Positions 8,214 through 17,526 of a stretch of DNA of 50,314 nucleotides are shown piece by piece. The notes under the pieces were generated by a model, which was not told the DNA's origin, ran no database searches, and saw only the letters and a list, made by a program, of their open reading frames with translations. The stretch comes from Lentisphaeria bacterium (GTDB lineage: Bacteria > Verrucomicrobiota > Lentisphaeria > Victivallales > UBA1829), in NCBI GenBank assembly GCA_017456495.1, contig JAFTJI010000099.1, positions 1 to 50,314 of the forward strand. Direction: 5' to 3'. The position numbers and the translations under genes were made by a program. Position 1 is the stretch's first letter. Each line of letters opens with the position of its first letter.

Positions 8214-8242
8214 TTGTTTTTTTTGCCATTATGTCTTATATT
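8214..8242 (+). promoter_or_regulatory. Promoter of the prepilin-lyase-LamG operon
   Basis: A TTGTTT -35 (8214-8219) and TATATT -10 (8237-8242) are separated by 17 bp, about 95 bp before the first ATG. Just downstream, GGTGAACC (8249-8256) and GGGTTACC (8269-8276) form an imperfect inverted repeat that could be an operator. Confidence 0.4.
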
Positions 8243-8337
8243 AGGCTTGGTGAACCTGTTTTATGAGCGGGTTACCGGTAAAAAAAGGATCTTATTCAGT
8301 GCAACATAAATAACAGAAGAGAAGGAGTGGGATTTTT

Positions 8338-9090
8338 ATGGACAAAACGCAGAAAAAACATTTTACATTGATTGAACTGCTCGTGGTGATCGCCATCATC
8401 GCGATTCTGGCAGGTATGCTGCTGCCGGCTTTGAACAATGCAAGAGAACAGGGACGTGCAAAGGGTTGTTTGAACAATATCAAACAGACCGGAGCGGTTT
8501 GTCTGTTATATGCAAACGATTACGATGATGTTCTTCCCTTCAAGGGGCATACAGATTCCAAGACGGGGATCAATTACGGCGCATATTTTTCAAGCGGTTA
8601 CCATTGGCAGGATGCAATGTATAAGGCATATAATGGAAGTGTAAACAAAAATCTCTCCATGTGTCCGGCAACACTCACAAAATTTAAACCTACAGTCAAT
8701 ACAACCTATGGAATGAATAATTATCTGGCTGCCGGGACAATGATACATAGCAGTTATCATGCAAAATTCAATGTTCCGATCCGGAAAGTTTCTCAGTTGA
8801 GAGCAGCCTCTAAAAGTGGACTGATGGTCGAAAACAGAGGTCACGGCGGTTGGGGCGGTAATGAATCAGAAACCGCAACAGATGCAACCCGCACCCACTT
8901 TATCCATAAAGAACGGGCTAATGCTGTTTTTATCGATGGCCATGCAGAATCCAGAACATACTCCGGCATCCCTTCCTATGAATCGACCCTTTACACTGCA
9001 ATGAAAAAAGGGCAGTCTGAACGGCTCAATACTTACTTTCATATAGGCGAAGTTTTCAGTCATACAGCCACAGCTTACCCCGGATTGTAA
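8338..9090 (+). CDS. Prepilin-like secreted protein (H-X9-DG type)
   Basis: The 250-residue protein has a type IV prepilin-type leader: a short basic stretch, then [20 protein letters not shown] and [10 protein letters not shown], with cleavage expected before the Phe and Glu at +5. The globular part contains the CLNNIKQ segment and, near the C-terminus, [12 protein letters not shown], an exact H-X9-DG motif typical of this large family in Lentisphaerae, Planctomycetes and Verrucomicrobia. Its role is unproven. It should be processed by a prepilin peptidase and anchored in or exported across the inner membrane. The gene starts after GGAG, 24 bp upstream of the lyase gene, suggesting a partner role in handling the enzyme or its substrate. 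Confidence 0.88.
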   Translation: MDKTQKKHFTLIELLVVIAIIAILAGMLLPALNNAREQGRAKGCLNNIKQTGAVCLLYANDYDDVLPFKGHTDSKTGINYGAYFSSGYHWQDAMYKAYNGSVNKNLSMCPATLTKFKPTVNTTYGMNNYLAAGTMIHSSYHAKFNVPIRKVSQLRAASKSGLMVENRGHGGWGGNESETATDATRTHFIHKERANAVFIDGHAESRTYSGIPSYESTLYTAMKKGQSERLNTYFHIGEVFSHTATAYPGL

Positions 9091-9114
9091 TACCAACATA
9101 GAAGGACGTTTTAT

Positions 9115-11976
9115 ATGAAAAAATTTTTTGTGCTGCTGGCATCGGCAGTTTTAGCAGCAGTTACGGCGGCACCTGTTCCGCAGGATCAGAAACCGTCAAG
9201 TTACAAGTTTGATCTGACCGGAAAAGGCTTAAAAAAACTCTCCTCCGGTGCGTGGCTCTGGAAGATCCCGGCAAATAAGGAACAGCAGAAAATCGTCTTC
9301 GATCTTGATGCGCTCAAAATCATGCCAAATGATTTTGACGAGATCAGGGTCCTCATGAAAAACACAAAGGCGAATTCCGGGCTGATGGTCCGCATTACGG
9401 ATTATCCCTCCAAAGATCAGCTCCGCAGCTGGTATTCCAAGACGGATATTCCCCTGAACAAAGTGACCGATCTGCGCTTTGATCTGCGTTTGGATGATGA
9501 TGGCTGGTGGCACGGCACGAAGCCAAGAGGCGGACGGAAACTGGAGATTTCTCTCATTAAGAAATACCGCCGCACACCCGGTGAGCCCCCCGACCGGGAA
9601 ACAGAAATTTATGCGATCGAACTCATCCGCCGCAGTGCCGATATCTCTTTCGATGAAATCAAAGCAACGCTGGAAACCACATGGTTCAGCTATGTCTGGC
9701 GTTATGAACTGAATATTCTCAACCGGGAATCCTCCGAACGGAAGATCGACCTTGTCCTTGATACAAAAGGCCTCAAATATTTCAAGCCGAGTTGGACAAA
9801 AAAGAGTTTGAAACTCAAGCCCCGTGAAATGGTGACGATCCCCCTGGAACTTTCCATCAGCAAACGCGATGCCGCAAAGCTCCCGGTTCTTTACAGTGAA
9901 CGGGTTCTGCCGAAACTGATTTTCCCGGATGCCCCGGAAGTCTTCCCCCTCATGGGATACCGTCCCCGTTATGTCTGGGGAACGATCCCTCTGACAGAAA
10001 TCAAGTATCAGCTGGATCTTCCCAAAACGGAAGCTGACAGGAAAAAACTCATTGCCGAAGCAGACAGAGATGTTGCGAGACCATTCAGTGTTCCGCCGCA
10101 AGTCGTCCCGGCATACTGCGCTGTCTTCAAGCCCCGTGAAATGGAAGCTCTCAGCTTCTTCCGTGTCCGTGACCGGAAAACCGGAAAAGATATCAGCAAC
10201 CTGCCGAATGTGACAGCTTCTTACATTTACCATCACAATCAGCAGACATTCTCTGCTATCAAGCGGATGGGCCAGGCTTACAAGTTGACCGGCAACAAGG
10301 CTTATGCGGAAAAGATCCGGGATATTCTTCTGGAATATGCCTACTGGTTCCGGTTCCTGCCGCCTCAGGCGCCTTCCTCCACTTCCGGCGGATCACGTCT
10401 GACCTTTACGACCCTTGACCTCAGCTACTTCCTTGCTGACGGCGCAGAAGGTTACGCGGCAGTCAAAAACTCCGGAGTCTTCGGAAAACGGGATATAGAT
10501 CTCATCGAAGAAACCATTTTCCTGCCGCTGATGAAAGAACTTTATACTCATAATATTGAGTTCACCAACATGCAGCTGCACCATATTACAGCATACGGAA
10601 CTTCCGCAATCGTTCTGAACCGGGCACAGAACCTGTTCGGCGACGCACTTTACGGTGACCATGGGTTCCACAGTTTTCAGGACAAAGGTTTTACCGCTGA
10701 CGGTATGGCACTGGAAGGCGGGGTCTACCACTGGTACGGCGTTGTGCCCCTGCTGAAGTTTGCCGATAAAATGCGGGGAACCGGGATCGAACTCATCGGC
10801 AAAAAGTTCAAACCCATCTATGACTACGGAATCAACAACTCCCCCAACGGCGTTGCCGAAGCGACTCTCCGCAACACCTATGTTGAGGCTTGGAGACTCT
10901 TCAAAGATGAAAGATATCTGCCCACGCTGAAGTTGATCAAAAAGCTCCCCGAAGGCATTGATCCGAAAACCGTTCCCGATACTCTTGATCTGCCAAGCGC
11001 ACTCCAGAAAAACAACGGTTATGCTTGGCTCCGCGAAAGAAGCAAGTACGGTTTCCGAGCTGTTGCCATCAACTGGATCATGGGCTGGGATCGTCTGGAA
11101 CATGACCGCCTGAGCTATCGTCTGTTCGATGAAAAAGGGATGATCTCTCATGAAGTCCACCGTGTCGGCTACACCAATCCGGGCGCGGATATGGAAGCAA
11201 CCATCTCCCACAACACAATCGTTGTTGATGAAAAAGATGCAGCTCCCAATTCCTCAACGCTGGCAGTTTTCCTTGACAGAAAATCCATGCCGGCGTTCCT
11301 GATTACAGAAAATCCGGAATCCCGGCTCTACCCCGGCATTGATTTCTCCCGTGCCATGGCGATTTTCGACGGCATCATCTTTGTCGGTGACAAGGTTCAT
11401 GCCATCGACGGGAAAACCCATACCTTTGACTGGCCCTTCTACAATCCGTGGCAGCCCTGGACAAAGCCGGGAAAACTGGAATTCAACGTTCCCGGCAAGT
11501 TTGACAAACAGCTGAAGACCAGCTATAAACATGTAAAGAGTTCTTACTGTTCCCCTGCTGCAGACGGTTTGAAAGTGAACGTGGATATTCCGCAGTCCAC
11601 CGCCCTGCGCGGCTTTGATGTCCGCCTGAAACCGGATAGAAAGCTCTATCTGAACTTTGCGCTCCCGAACCAAACAACGGTTGCCAAGTTCATGATCGGA
11701 CGCGGTCACAATCCCAAACCGGGTCCCATGCTTCTGCTCCGTCAGACAGGAAAAGGTGCAGAGTTCGCCTGTGCGTTTGATATCGTGAAAAACGGCGCAA
11801 CGCCCCGGATCAAATCTGTCAGAAGCGTGCCGTTCACTCCGGCACACCCCCTCTCTGCAGTCTGGGAAGTCAAAGCGGATTCCGGAACCTACTACGTCAT
11901 CGTGAACAGAACCGGAAAAGAACTCAAATTCGGAAACATGAAAACAACCAATAAACTGGAGGTTATAAAGAAATGA
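9115..11976 (+). CDS. Secreted heparinase II/III-type polysaccharide lyase
   Basis: The 953-residue protein has a signal peptide (MKKFFVLLASAVLAAVTAAP). Residues about 30-270 form beta-type modules. A helical toroid follows (about 300-640), with LRVRDRKTGKDISNLP-like and MQLHHITAYGTSAIVLN stretches. The C-terminal beta-sandwich contains GADMEATISHNTIVVDEKD, typical of the heparinase II/III-like fold. Such enzymes cleave uronic-acid-containing glycans by beta-elimination in the periplasm or outside the cell. The exact substrate (glycosaminoglycan, alginate-like or other) cannot be told from sequence alone. The gene overlaps the next one by ATGA (11973-11976), so the two are translationally coupled. 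AAGGA lies before the ATG. Confidence 0.82.
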   Translation: MKKFFVLLASAVLAAVTAAPVPQDQKPSSYKFDLTGKGLKKLSSGAWLWKIPANKEQQKIVFDLDALKIMPNDFDEIRVLMKNTKANSGLMVRITDYPSKDQLRSWYSKTDIPLNKVTDLRFDLRLDDDGWWHGTKPRGGRKLEISLIKKYRRTPGEPPDRETEIYAIELIRRSADISFDEIKATLETTWFSYVWRYELNILNRESSERKIDLVLDTKGLKYFKPSWTKKSLKLKPREMVTIPLELSISKRDAAKLPVLYSERVLPKLIFPDAPEVFPLMGYRPRYVWGTIPLTEIKYQLDLPKTEADRKKLIAEADRDVARPFSVPPQVVPAYCAVFKPREMEALSFFRVRDRKTGKDISNLPNVTASYIYHHNQQTFSAIKRMGQAYKLTGNKAYAEKIRDILLEYAYWFRFLPPQAPSSTSGGSRLTFTTLDLSYFLADGAEGYAAVKNSGVFGKRDIDLIEETIFLPLMKELYTHNIEFTNMQLHHITAYGTSAIVLNRAQNLFGDALYGDHGFHSFQDKGFTADGMALEGGVYHWYGVVPLLKFADKMRGTGIELIGKKFKPIYDYGINNSPNGVAEATLRNTYVEAWRLFKDERYLPTLKLIKKLPEGIDPKTVPDTLDLPSALQKNNGYAWLRERSKYGFRAVAINWIMGWDRLEHDRLSYRLFDEKGMISHEVHRVGYTNPGADMEATISHNTIVVDEKDAAPNSSTLAVFLDRKSMPAFLITENPESRLYPGIDFSRAMAIFDGIIFVGDKVHAIDGKTHTFDWPFYNPWQPWTKPGKLEFNVPGKFDKQLKTSYKHVKSSYCSPAADGLKVNVDIPQSTALRGFDVRLKPDRKLYLNFALPNQTTVAKFMIGRGHNPKPGPMLLLRQTGKGAEFACAFDIVKNGATPRIKSVRSVPFTPAHPLSAVWEVKADSGTYYVIVNRTGKELKFGNMKTTNKLEVIKK

Positions 11977-13160
11977 AAAGATTGCTGATCGGTGCGATTG
12001 CGATCGCAACATTGGGAGTTCAGGCTGAACTCAAAGACAAGGTGTACAGATTCATGCCGCTGCAGAAAGATCTGACCGTTCTCTCTGCAAAGGGTGCGCC
12101 CACCAATGAGGCGAAATATAACAGAAAATCAACAGCATTGACCCCTGATTTCAAAGAAGCAGCTGTCAACGCCCCCCGCTTCTGGAATGGCGGTTTGCTC
12201 ATTGAACACGGAGGAAAAACGCTGGAACGCGGTGCAGTCAACTGCCTGCCTGCCGATGGAAAGATCTTCTCCGTTGCAGGAAAAAAAGTCGCCGGAGTTT
12301 ATAATCAGGAAGGGCTTGAATTTTTCGGAACATGGGAACTCAATCCCGTCAAACATCAGCCCATGCTGAGCGGTTCTTACACCTTCTCTTTCTATGCAAA
12401 AGGTTCCGGAACTCTTTCTGTAACTCCGATCCTGAAAGTCGGCGGCAAAGACAAAGCTCTGCCGGAACAGAAGTTTGCTCTGACCGGAAACTGGAACCGT
12501 TATTTCATGAAACTGGATGCCGGAGCAAGAAACAAACCGGCTCAGATGGCGGAAACCATCCGGGCAAAGTTCCAGGGTCAGAATGTTGTCATCTCCGCAC
12601 CCATGCTGGAAGGACCTTCTGTTTATCCCAATATCCATGCACCTACAACCTATGTCGCCCCCGGAAAATTCCGTGAAGCAGATAAACTTTCTCTGTCTGT
12701 CATGACTCCCGAACTCGGCAATGCAGGTGCGGTTGCATTCAACTGTACTCCGCAGGTGATTTGCGGCTGGTTCGATCTCTTCGCCACTGATGGAAGCTGG
12801 AGACCCCAGATCGCTCTCAGCTACAATATTTATCACAAACATGCTTACCGCTATCAGGTCATCTATCATGGAAAAACCTATAATTCCAGGAACATCGCTT
12901 TTGAAGCCGGAAAGACTTATCACTATGTTCTCAACTGGGACAAAGATAAGTTTGCTCTCTGGGTCGACGGTGTGAAAGTCATGGAACACAAGGTTGCAAG
13001 CAAGCCGCTGACCAAGAAAGATATCTGGATCGGCAGCCGTTCCATTCAGGCTTCTGCCAACGGTGCATTCAAAAACTTTGCTATTTTCAATCAGGCTCTT
13101 ACAGATGCAGAAATTCAGGAACTTGCAAAGAATCCTGATCTTTCCGCAAAACTCCGCTGA
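11973..13160 (+). CDS. Secreted LamG/concanavalin A-like glycan-binding protein
   Basis: The 395-residue protein has an N-terminal signal peptide (MKRLLIGAIAIATLGVQA). Residues about 60-210 look like a carbohydrate-binding-type beta domain (GSYTFSFYAKGSGTLSVTP). Residues about 220-390 form a LamG-like domain with the diagnostic KTYHYVLNWDKDKFALWVDG, DIWIGSR and FAIFNQALTDAEIQELA strings. No catalytic motif is evident. It is coupled to the lyase gene and followed by a strong terminator. It probably binds the polysaccharide or presents it to the lyase. Confidence 0.8.
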   Translation: MKRLLIGAIAIATLGVQAELKDKVYRFMPLQKDLTVLSAKGAPTNEAKYNRKSTALTPDFKEAAVNAPRFWNGGLLIEHGGKTLERGAVNCLPADGKIFSVAGKKVAGVYNQEGLEFFGTWELNPVKHQPMLSGSYTFSFYAKGSGTLSVTPILKVGGKDKALPEQKFALTGNWNRYFMKLDAGARNKPAQMAETIRAKFQGQNVVISAPMLEGPSVYPNIHAPTTYVAPGKFREADKLSLSVMTPELGNAGAVAFNCTPQVICGWFDLFATDGSWRPQIALSYNIYHKHAYRYQVIYHGKTYNSRNIAFEAGKTYHYVLNWDKDKFALWVDGVKVMEHKVASKPLTKKDIWIGSRSIQASANGAFKNFAIFNQALTDAEIQELAKNPDLSAKLR

Positions 13161-13183
13161 CGAAAATTCGGTTTGAACATGAC

Positions 13184-13212
13184 AAGCCCGCAGAACTTTC
13201 TGCGGGCTTTTT
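13184..13212 (+). terminator. Rho-independent terminator after the lyase operon
   Basis: AAGCCCGCAG (13184-13193) pairs with CTGCGGGCTT across a short loop and is followed by a T run. It lies about 23 bp after the LamG gene stop. Confidence 0.9.
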
Positions 13213-13238
13213 AACACTGATCCCGATAAATGTTGGTA

Positions 13239-13520
13239 TTTGGGGAAGCGGAAAAAACTTTTGAGGAAAGTCTTTTCCGCTTCCCCAAGCCCCATCACCT
13301 TTTTCAAACCTTTTTGCGGCATATCAATTTTTTGCAAACAAAAAATTAATATGCCATCTTAAAAAAGTTTGGAAATTATCAAATAACCTAAAGCGCTGTT
13401 CCCCATACAGGTGGGTAAATCCATCTGCTATTTCAACTTTAAGATGGCATTTCGATTTTTACATCGTAAAAATCGGAATGCCGCAAAAAGGTTTGGAAAA
13501 AAGGGGTGGAGTTTGAGGAG
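13239..13520. repeat. Composite host palindromic repeat
   Basis: Nested inverted repeats fill this gene-free stretch. GGGGAAGCGGAAAA (13242-13255) pairs with TTTTCCGCTTCCCC (about 13273-13286). CACCTTTTTCAAACCTTTTT plus GCGGCAT (about 13296-13323) pairs with ATGCCGC plus AAAAAGGTTTGG and AAAAAAGGGGTG (about 13480-13508). ATGCCATCTTAAA pairs with TTTAAGATGGCAT. The outer arm reappears inverted at 14954-14977, on the far side of the IS110 transposase gene. It looks like a mobile or regulatory palindromic repeat rather than a coding region. Confidence 0.65.
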
Positions 13521-13544
13521 GGGAAAAAGCACTTTCCTTGTATA

Positions 13545-13785
13545 TTACTCCCCAGTTATCAGATAGCAGCAGCTCCCTTTGGCGAGAATGGGATTGCCAC
13601 TCGTCGGAGCCAAAGGTGAAGAGCTGCTGCTTGACAAATGAAAAAGTTATGCTACGGTAACTTGTGTGTATTTTCGGTTGATCTCGAAAAAACACACGGA
13701 AGATGCAGTATGAGATCCTTTCCAGATCGTAAAGATCGTTTTTGAGGTAATACGCATCTTCCGTTACCGTGCTCTTCACAAAAGG
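13545..13785 (+). ncRNA. Candidate IS110 bridge RNA
   Basis: Three strong stem-loops lie in tandem upstream of the transposase. (1) AGCAGCAGCTC plus CCTTTGGC (13564-13583) pairs with GCCAAAGG plus GAGCTGCTGCT, around an internal loop at about 13584-13606. (2) GTGTGT (about 13663-13669) pairs with ACACAC (13691-13697). (3) CGGAAGATGC (13697-13706) pairs with GCATCTTCCG (13754-13763), around a large loop at 13707-13753. GGTAAC (13656-13661) also pairs with GTTACC (13763-13768), enclosing loops 2 and 3. Two long stems with big internal loops match the target- and donor-binding loops known for IS110 bridge RNAs. That function is inferred from position and fold only. Confidence 0.5.
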
Positions 13786-13873
13786 TCGTAAAAACCATCT
13801 TGAACTAAAAGTTCGTATAGTTGCAAGGATGACCAGTGAGGCACAACAGCAATATACAATGGAAGGGATTAAA

Positions 13874-14938
13874 ATGCAAATCCAAAATCAAAAATTATGG
13901 GTCGGAATTGATGTTGGCTCCAAGTCTTTTCATGCAGCATTGGATTTTCCGCAGCTGTTTGAAAACCAACCCATGCTCTCTGTGTCAGACTTGCCGGAGC
14001 GTGAATTTAAGTTGACTAATGCCGGTACAAAAAGTTTTTTAAGTTGGGTTCAAGCCCTGCAAAGTGATTTTTTTGCCTTGTATTCAGAAGATCCCTTTGA
14101 TGATTTGCCATTGCATATCGTAATGGAATCCACGGGGGTTTATTCGATTCAGTTGGAAAAAATGATTCTTGCCTTATTTCCCTATGCCAAGGTTGTTATT
14201 GCTAATCCTGAACCAATAAAGGCATTTTCTATCTCTTTGAATATCAAAAATAAAACCGATAAAATAGATGCACAGGTCATTGCCAGATACGGCCGCGAAC
14301 GCACACCTGTTGCTAAAAGAAAAATGTCGGCAGAAATGGAAAAATTGCGTTCTTATGCCCGAGCCAGATCTTTTTTGAAAGATCAGAGGATAGCGTTGGG
14401 GAATTATCACGACAATATCATTGATTCTCTGGCAAAAAGAATGTGCACAAATGTTGCTAAATCAATAGACAAGGAAATTGCCGGACTGGATCGGGAAATT
14501 GATAAGATTGTTTTAAGCGCTCCGGAAATCAAGCATGAAGTGGATATAATGACATCTATGCCAGGGATAGGTCAGGGAACAGCAGTAATGTTACTTGGGG
14601 AGTTAGGATCACTTAAAGATTATCCCACCCGCCAAAAGATAACAGCTATGAGTGGGTTGAATCCTGTAAGAAAGCTATCCGGAACAAGTGTAAATCAAAC
14701 TAAATTAAGTAAGAAAGGGTCTCCGCTTGTCAGAAGATTTCTTTATATGTGTTCCAAAACAGCAATGCCCCGCATCCCGGTATTACAGGATTTGTATAAT
14801 AGAGTGCTTGCTAAAGGTAATACCAGAATGCAGGCTCGTTGTGCTGTGATGAGAAAGATGTTATTAATTCTCCGGGGAATGGTCATAGCCGATAAAGAAT
14901 TTGATAAAAATTATCAAAATATTTCAAAATCGGCTTGA
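13874..14938 (+). CDS. IS110-family transposase (DEDD recombinase)
   Basis: I choose ATG 13874, which has GGAAGGG six bases upstream and gives 354 residues; an upstream extension to 13769 would overlap the structured leader. The N-terminal RuvC-like DEDD domain begins WVGIDVGSKSFHAALD, has the second acidic region at HIVMESTGVYS and the NKTDKIDAQVIARYG segment. The C-terminal Transposase_20 domain has MTSMPGIGQGTAVMLLGELG, AMSGLNP and the Ser-containing region GTSVNQTKLSKKGSPLVRRF. Length and both domains are intact, so the enzyme is probably functional. The protein and its bridge RNA would recombine donor and target DNA. Confidence 0.93.
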   Translation: MQIQNQKLWVGIDVGSKSFHAALDFPQLFENQPMLSVSDLPEREFKLTNAGTKSFLSWVQALQSDFFALYSEDPFDDLPLHIVMESTGVYSIQLEKMILALFPYAKVVIANPEPIKAFSISLNIKNKTDKIDAQVIARYGRERTPVAKRKMSAEMEKLRSYARARSFLKDQRIALGNYHDNIIDSLAKRMCTNVAKSIDKEIAGLDREIDKIVLSAPEIKHEVDIMTSMPGIGQGTAVMLLGELGSLKDYPTRQKITAMSGLNPVRKLSGTSVNQTKLSKKGSPLVRRFLYMCSKTAMPRIPVLQDLYNRVLAKGNTRMQARCAVMRKMLLILRGMVIADKEFDKNYQNISKSA

Positions 14939-14953
14939 CTTTAAGCAAACCAT

Positions 14954-14977
14954 CTCAAAAGTTTTTTCCGCTTCCCC
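14954..14977. repeat. Right arm of palindromic repeat flanking the IS110 element
   Basis: These 24 bp are the exact reverse complement of 13242-13265, and imperfect pairing extends a further dozen bases outward. This puts the IS110 element inside, or between two arms of, one host palindromic repeat. Confidence 0.7.
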
Positions 14978-15000
14978 AAAATTCCAATCTTTATCAGATC

Positions 15001-17235
15001 TTACAGAGAACACTCGTATTCTGCAAACAGATCTTTCTGCAGGAATGTCGAACCGTTCGGCAGAACAACACGACAGGGGACTCCGGCGGGGATCGTCAAC
15101 GCCAAACGGAATTTTCCGTTCTCTTTCTTCCAATCGACTGTCACTTTTCCGCTGGCAAGTTTGCTGCTTACCCGCAAAGAATCCAATTCCTGCGGCGCAA
15201 ACGGCTTGATCGTCAACGCAGAAAAACCGGGAGCGGTTTCATCCGGCACGATTCCGCCTAAATACTGGATCATCCACGCCGCAATGTCTCCATACATGAT
15301 GTGACAATGAGACGAAAAACCTTTCCACTGCTCCCACAGTGTTGTTGCACCGTGATTGATCCAGTTCACCCAGCCCGGATAGGCAGGCTGCATCAGGATC
15401 CGGTAGGCAGTCTCGCCATAGCCGTAATCGGAAAGAACACGCAAGATATATTTTGATCCGAGGATCCCGAAGTCGGACTTGTAATTCCGAGCGACAAAAA
15501 GATCGTTCAGACGTTTTGCGGTTTTGGCTGACTCCGACTCCGGACACAATCCCCAATAAAGGGCTGTTGCAAGGGCGGTAACGTCATCATCACGTTCAGG
15601 TGTATCTGCACATCCATAAAGACCTTCCCCGCGGTAAAACGCTTCATGAAACGCCTTTTTGATGGACTCCGCAAGTTCCGCAAAGGCAGCAGCATCCTCT
15701 GTCTTTCCAAGAAGCGCAGCCGTCTTTTTCATCATAACAGCATCGGCATAATAATAGCCGGTAGATGTGATCCGGGTATCAGTCATGCGCTGCAGATCTA
15801 CCGGACACCAGTCGCCAAGCCCGAAGGAAAGAATATGATCCGTCGCCATGGTGGAAAGATACTTCATATACTGCTTCATCCTGTCATAATTCTCTTCCAG
15901 AATGCGCGTTTTTCCGGTATAGACATAAATATACCACGGGATCAGCAGAAATGCACTGTCCCACGCCGGACCGTTCCCCCAGTTGAAGCCCCAGCCATTA
16001 CTCGGAATGATCGCAGGGAACTGTCCGCTGGGACGCTGTGCGTCGCCCATTGTCTGAAGCCAGTCATAATAAGAAGATTCCAGGTCATAGTGAAACAGCC
16101 CCATCTCTGCAGCCATAAGCGCATCCCCCGTCCAGCCGTTCTTTTCACGGTGCGGACAGTCCGTCGGGATCCCGGTGAAGTTGTCAATGAAACTCCAATG
16201 GGTATTTTCATGCAGTTTGTTCAGAACAGGATCGGAACTTTCAAACTCTGTAAGAAACTCAAAATCCGTATGTACAACGCACCCGGATATCTCCTTGATC
16301 TCTGCCACGCCTTCGATTTCGACCCGGACATAACGGAACCCATGATAAACAAAACGCGGCTCCCACTCTTCAATGCCAGCCCCTTTCAGAATATACTCAT
16401 CCGTCTGAAACCGGTCGGAGGTCACATAGGGTTCCAAATCTTTCCGGTCGATATTACATTGGTAATGATCCATCAGCTCAGAATAGATGAACTTGACTTT
16501 TGCTCCGGCTTCTCCCTGAACCTTGACGTTCACCCAGCCGGTAATGATCTGCCCGACATCATAAACCACCGCATCTTTGGGCGGACCGGGAACGACTTTG
16601 ACTGCCGGAAGCCGCTGCATCACCTTGCAGGCAGGCATGATCTGCTCCGTCAGGATCCCGCCGGGTCCCGGAACAATACGGGCTCTCTTCCAGCCGGAAT
16701 CATCAAAGCCGACACAGTTCCAGCCGGGCATCTCAAGTCTGGCATCATAAATTTCGCCTTCCCGCAACGCATCGAACCGGATCGGACCTTCCACGCCGGA
16801 ACACTTCCAGCCGGAATCAGAGACAACAACTGCAACACCGTCACAATCAAGTTCAAGGATCATTTTCGGATAATCGCGCCATGCCGCACGCTCAAAATAC
16901 CAGGTATTTTCCGTGCTGCAGTTGTACCAGCCGTTCCCGAGGATCACGCCGAAAACATTCTCTCCTTTCCGGAGCTTTGCGGTAAGATCATACCGCAAAT
17001 ATCTGGAACGTTTGTCATATTGAGTAACAACAGGCTGCAAAACGCCGTCATCAACTTTTTCGCCGTTGAGATAAAGTTCAGAATATCCCAGACCGCAGAA
17101 AAAAACTTCCGCCTTCCTGGGCAGCGTATCAAGAATAAAAGATTTCCGGAAAAAAGGAGCCGGTTTGACCGGTGATGTCCTGCCGACAGCCCCACCCGCT
17201 CCGATCCATTTACAATTTGCAAATAATTCAGCCAT
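15001..17235 (-). CDS. GH78 alpha-L-rhamnosidase
   Basis: The start is taken as ATG 17235, with AAGGAA seven bases upstream, giving 744 residues; the longer reading frame back to 17373 would run into the neighbouring gene. The N-terminal beta domain has FCGLGYSELYLNGEKVDDGV and the Bac_rhamnosid_N pattern. The catalytic (alpha/alpha)6 barrel has the GH78 signature DCPHREKNGWTGDALMAAEM (about residue 380), with acidic catalytic residues, and later PGWVNWINHGATTLWEQWKG. The C-terminal beta domain has LTIPAGVPCRVVLPNG. No signal peptide is visible, so it probably acts in the cytoplasm on imported rhamnosides. It is the last gene of the long minus-strand block, 40 bp after the small protein gene. 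Confidence 0.92.
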   Translation of the reverse strand: MAELFANCKWIGAGGAVGRTSPVKPAPFFRKSFILDTLPRKAEVFFCGLGYSELYLNGEKVDDGVLQPVVTQYDKRSRYLRYDLTAKLRKGENVFGVILGNGWYNCSTENTWYFERAAWRDYPKMILELDCDGVAVVVSDSGWKCSGVEGPIRFDALREGEIYDARLEMPGWNCVGFDDSGWKRARIVPGPGGILTEQIMPACKVMQRLPAVKVVPGPPKDAVVYDVGQIITGWVNVKVQGEAGAKVKFIYSELMDHYQCNIDRKDLEPYVTSDRFQTDEYILKGAGIEEWEPRFVYHGFRYVRVEIEGVAEIKEISGCVVHTDFEFLTEFESSDPVLNKLHENTHWSFIDNFTGIPTDCPHREKNGWTGDALMAAEMGLFHYDLESSYYDWLQTMGDAQRPSGQFPAIIPSNGWGFNWGNGPAWDSAFLLIPWYIYVYTGKTRILEENYDRMKQYMKYLSTMATDHILSFGLGDWCPVDLQRMTDTRITSTGYYYADAVMMKKTAALLGKTEDAAAFAELAESIKKAFHEAFYRGEGLYGCADTPERDDDVTALATALYWGLCPESESAKTAKRLNDLFVARNYKSDFGILGSKYILRVLSDYGYGETAYRILMQPAYPGWVNWINHGATTLWEQWKGFSSHCHIMYGDIAAWMIQYLGGIVPDETAPGFSALTIKPFAPQELDSLRVSSKLASGKVTVDWKKENGKFRLALTIPAGVPCRVVLPNGSTFLQKDLFAEYECSL

Positions 17236-17275
17236 GTTATTTCCTTTCAAAAAAAAAGAATCAGCGGGATATTCC

Positions 17276-17524
17276 TCACTGATTCCAATTTTCAGATGCT
17301 TTCCGCACCATATCGTGAAACTCTTCACGGGAAACATCTTCCAGACGTTTCCCTTTCCTTGCGAGCTGCTCATTCACCTTGATCGCCGTCTCCGACATCC
17401 GTTCATGAGTCTCTTCACTTCCACCCGCAAGGACAAAGTTTTCTCCTTTTGTCAAGCGTTTATGCCCGTCTCCGCCGTCAAGACCGAGACCGAGCATCAT
17501 CGCTTTTTTATCACCCTCCGGCAT
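17276..17524 (-). CDS. Small hydrophilic protein downstream of the secretins
   Basis: The protein is 82 residues, with ATG at 17524 just 3 bp after the stop of the secretin gene, so it is very likely co-transcribed. It starts MPEGDKKAMMLGLGLDGGDG, has a Gly/Lys-rich first half and a helical second half (RKGKRLEDVSREEFHDMVRK). There is no signal peptide or membrane segment. I do not recognise the family. The tight spacing suggests a cytoplasmic accessory of the pilus/secretin system, which is an inference. Confidence 0.7.
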   Translation of the reverse strand: MPEGDKKAMMLGLGLDGGDGHKRLTKGENFVLAGGSEETHERMSETAIKVNEQLARKGKRLEDVSREEFHDMVRKASENWNQ

Positions 17525-17526
17525 GA

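Larger units (their letters stand above)
13520..14953 (+). mobile_element. IS110-family insertion element
   Basis: The element contains a single DEDD-type transposase gene preceded by about 350 bp of structured non-coding DNA, the arrangement of IS110-group elements. Neither terminal inverted repeats nor target duplications are expected for this family, so the ends are approximate. They are placed between the left palindrome (13239-13520) and the right palindromic arm at 14954. Insertion into palindromic repeats is common in the family. Confidence 0.65.

Noticed and set aside
9229..10236. Long antisense open frames opposite the lyase, secretin, Der and rhamnosidase genes
   Set aside because: They are shadows caused by codon bias of the real genes; no ribosome sites or recognisable products.
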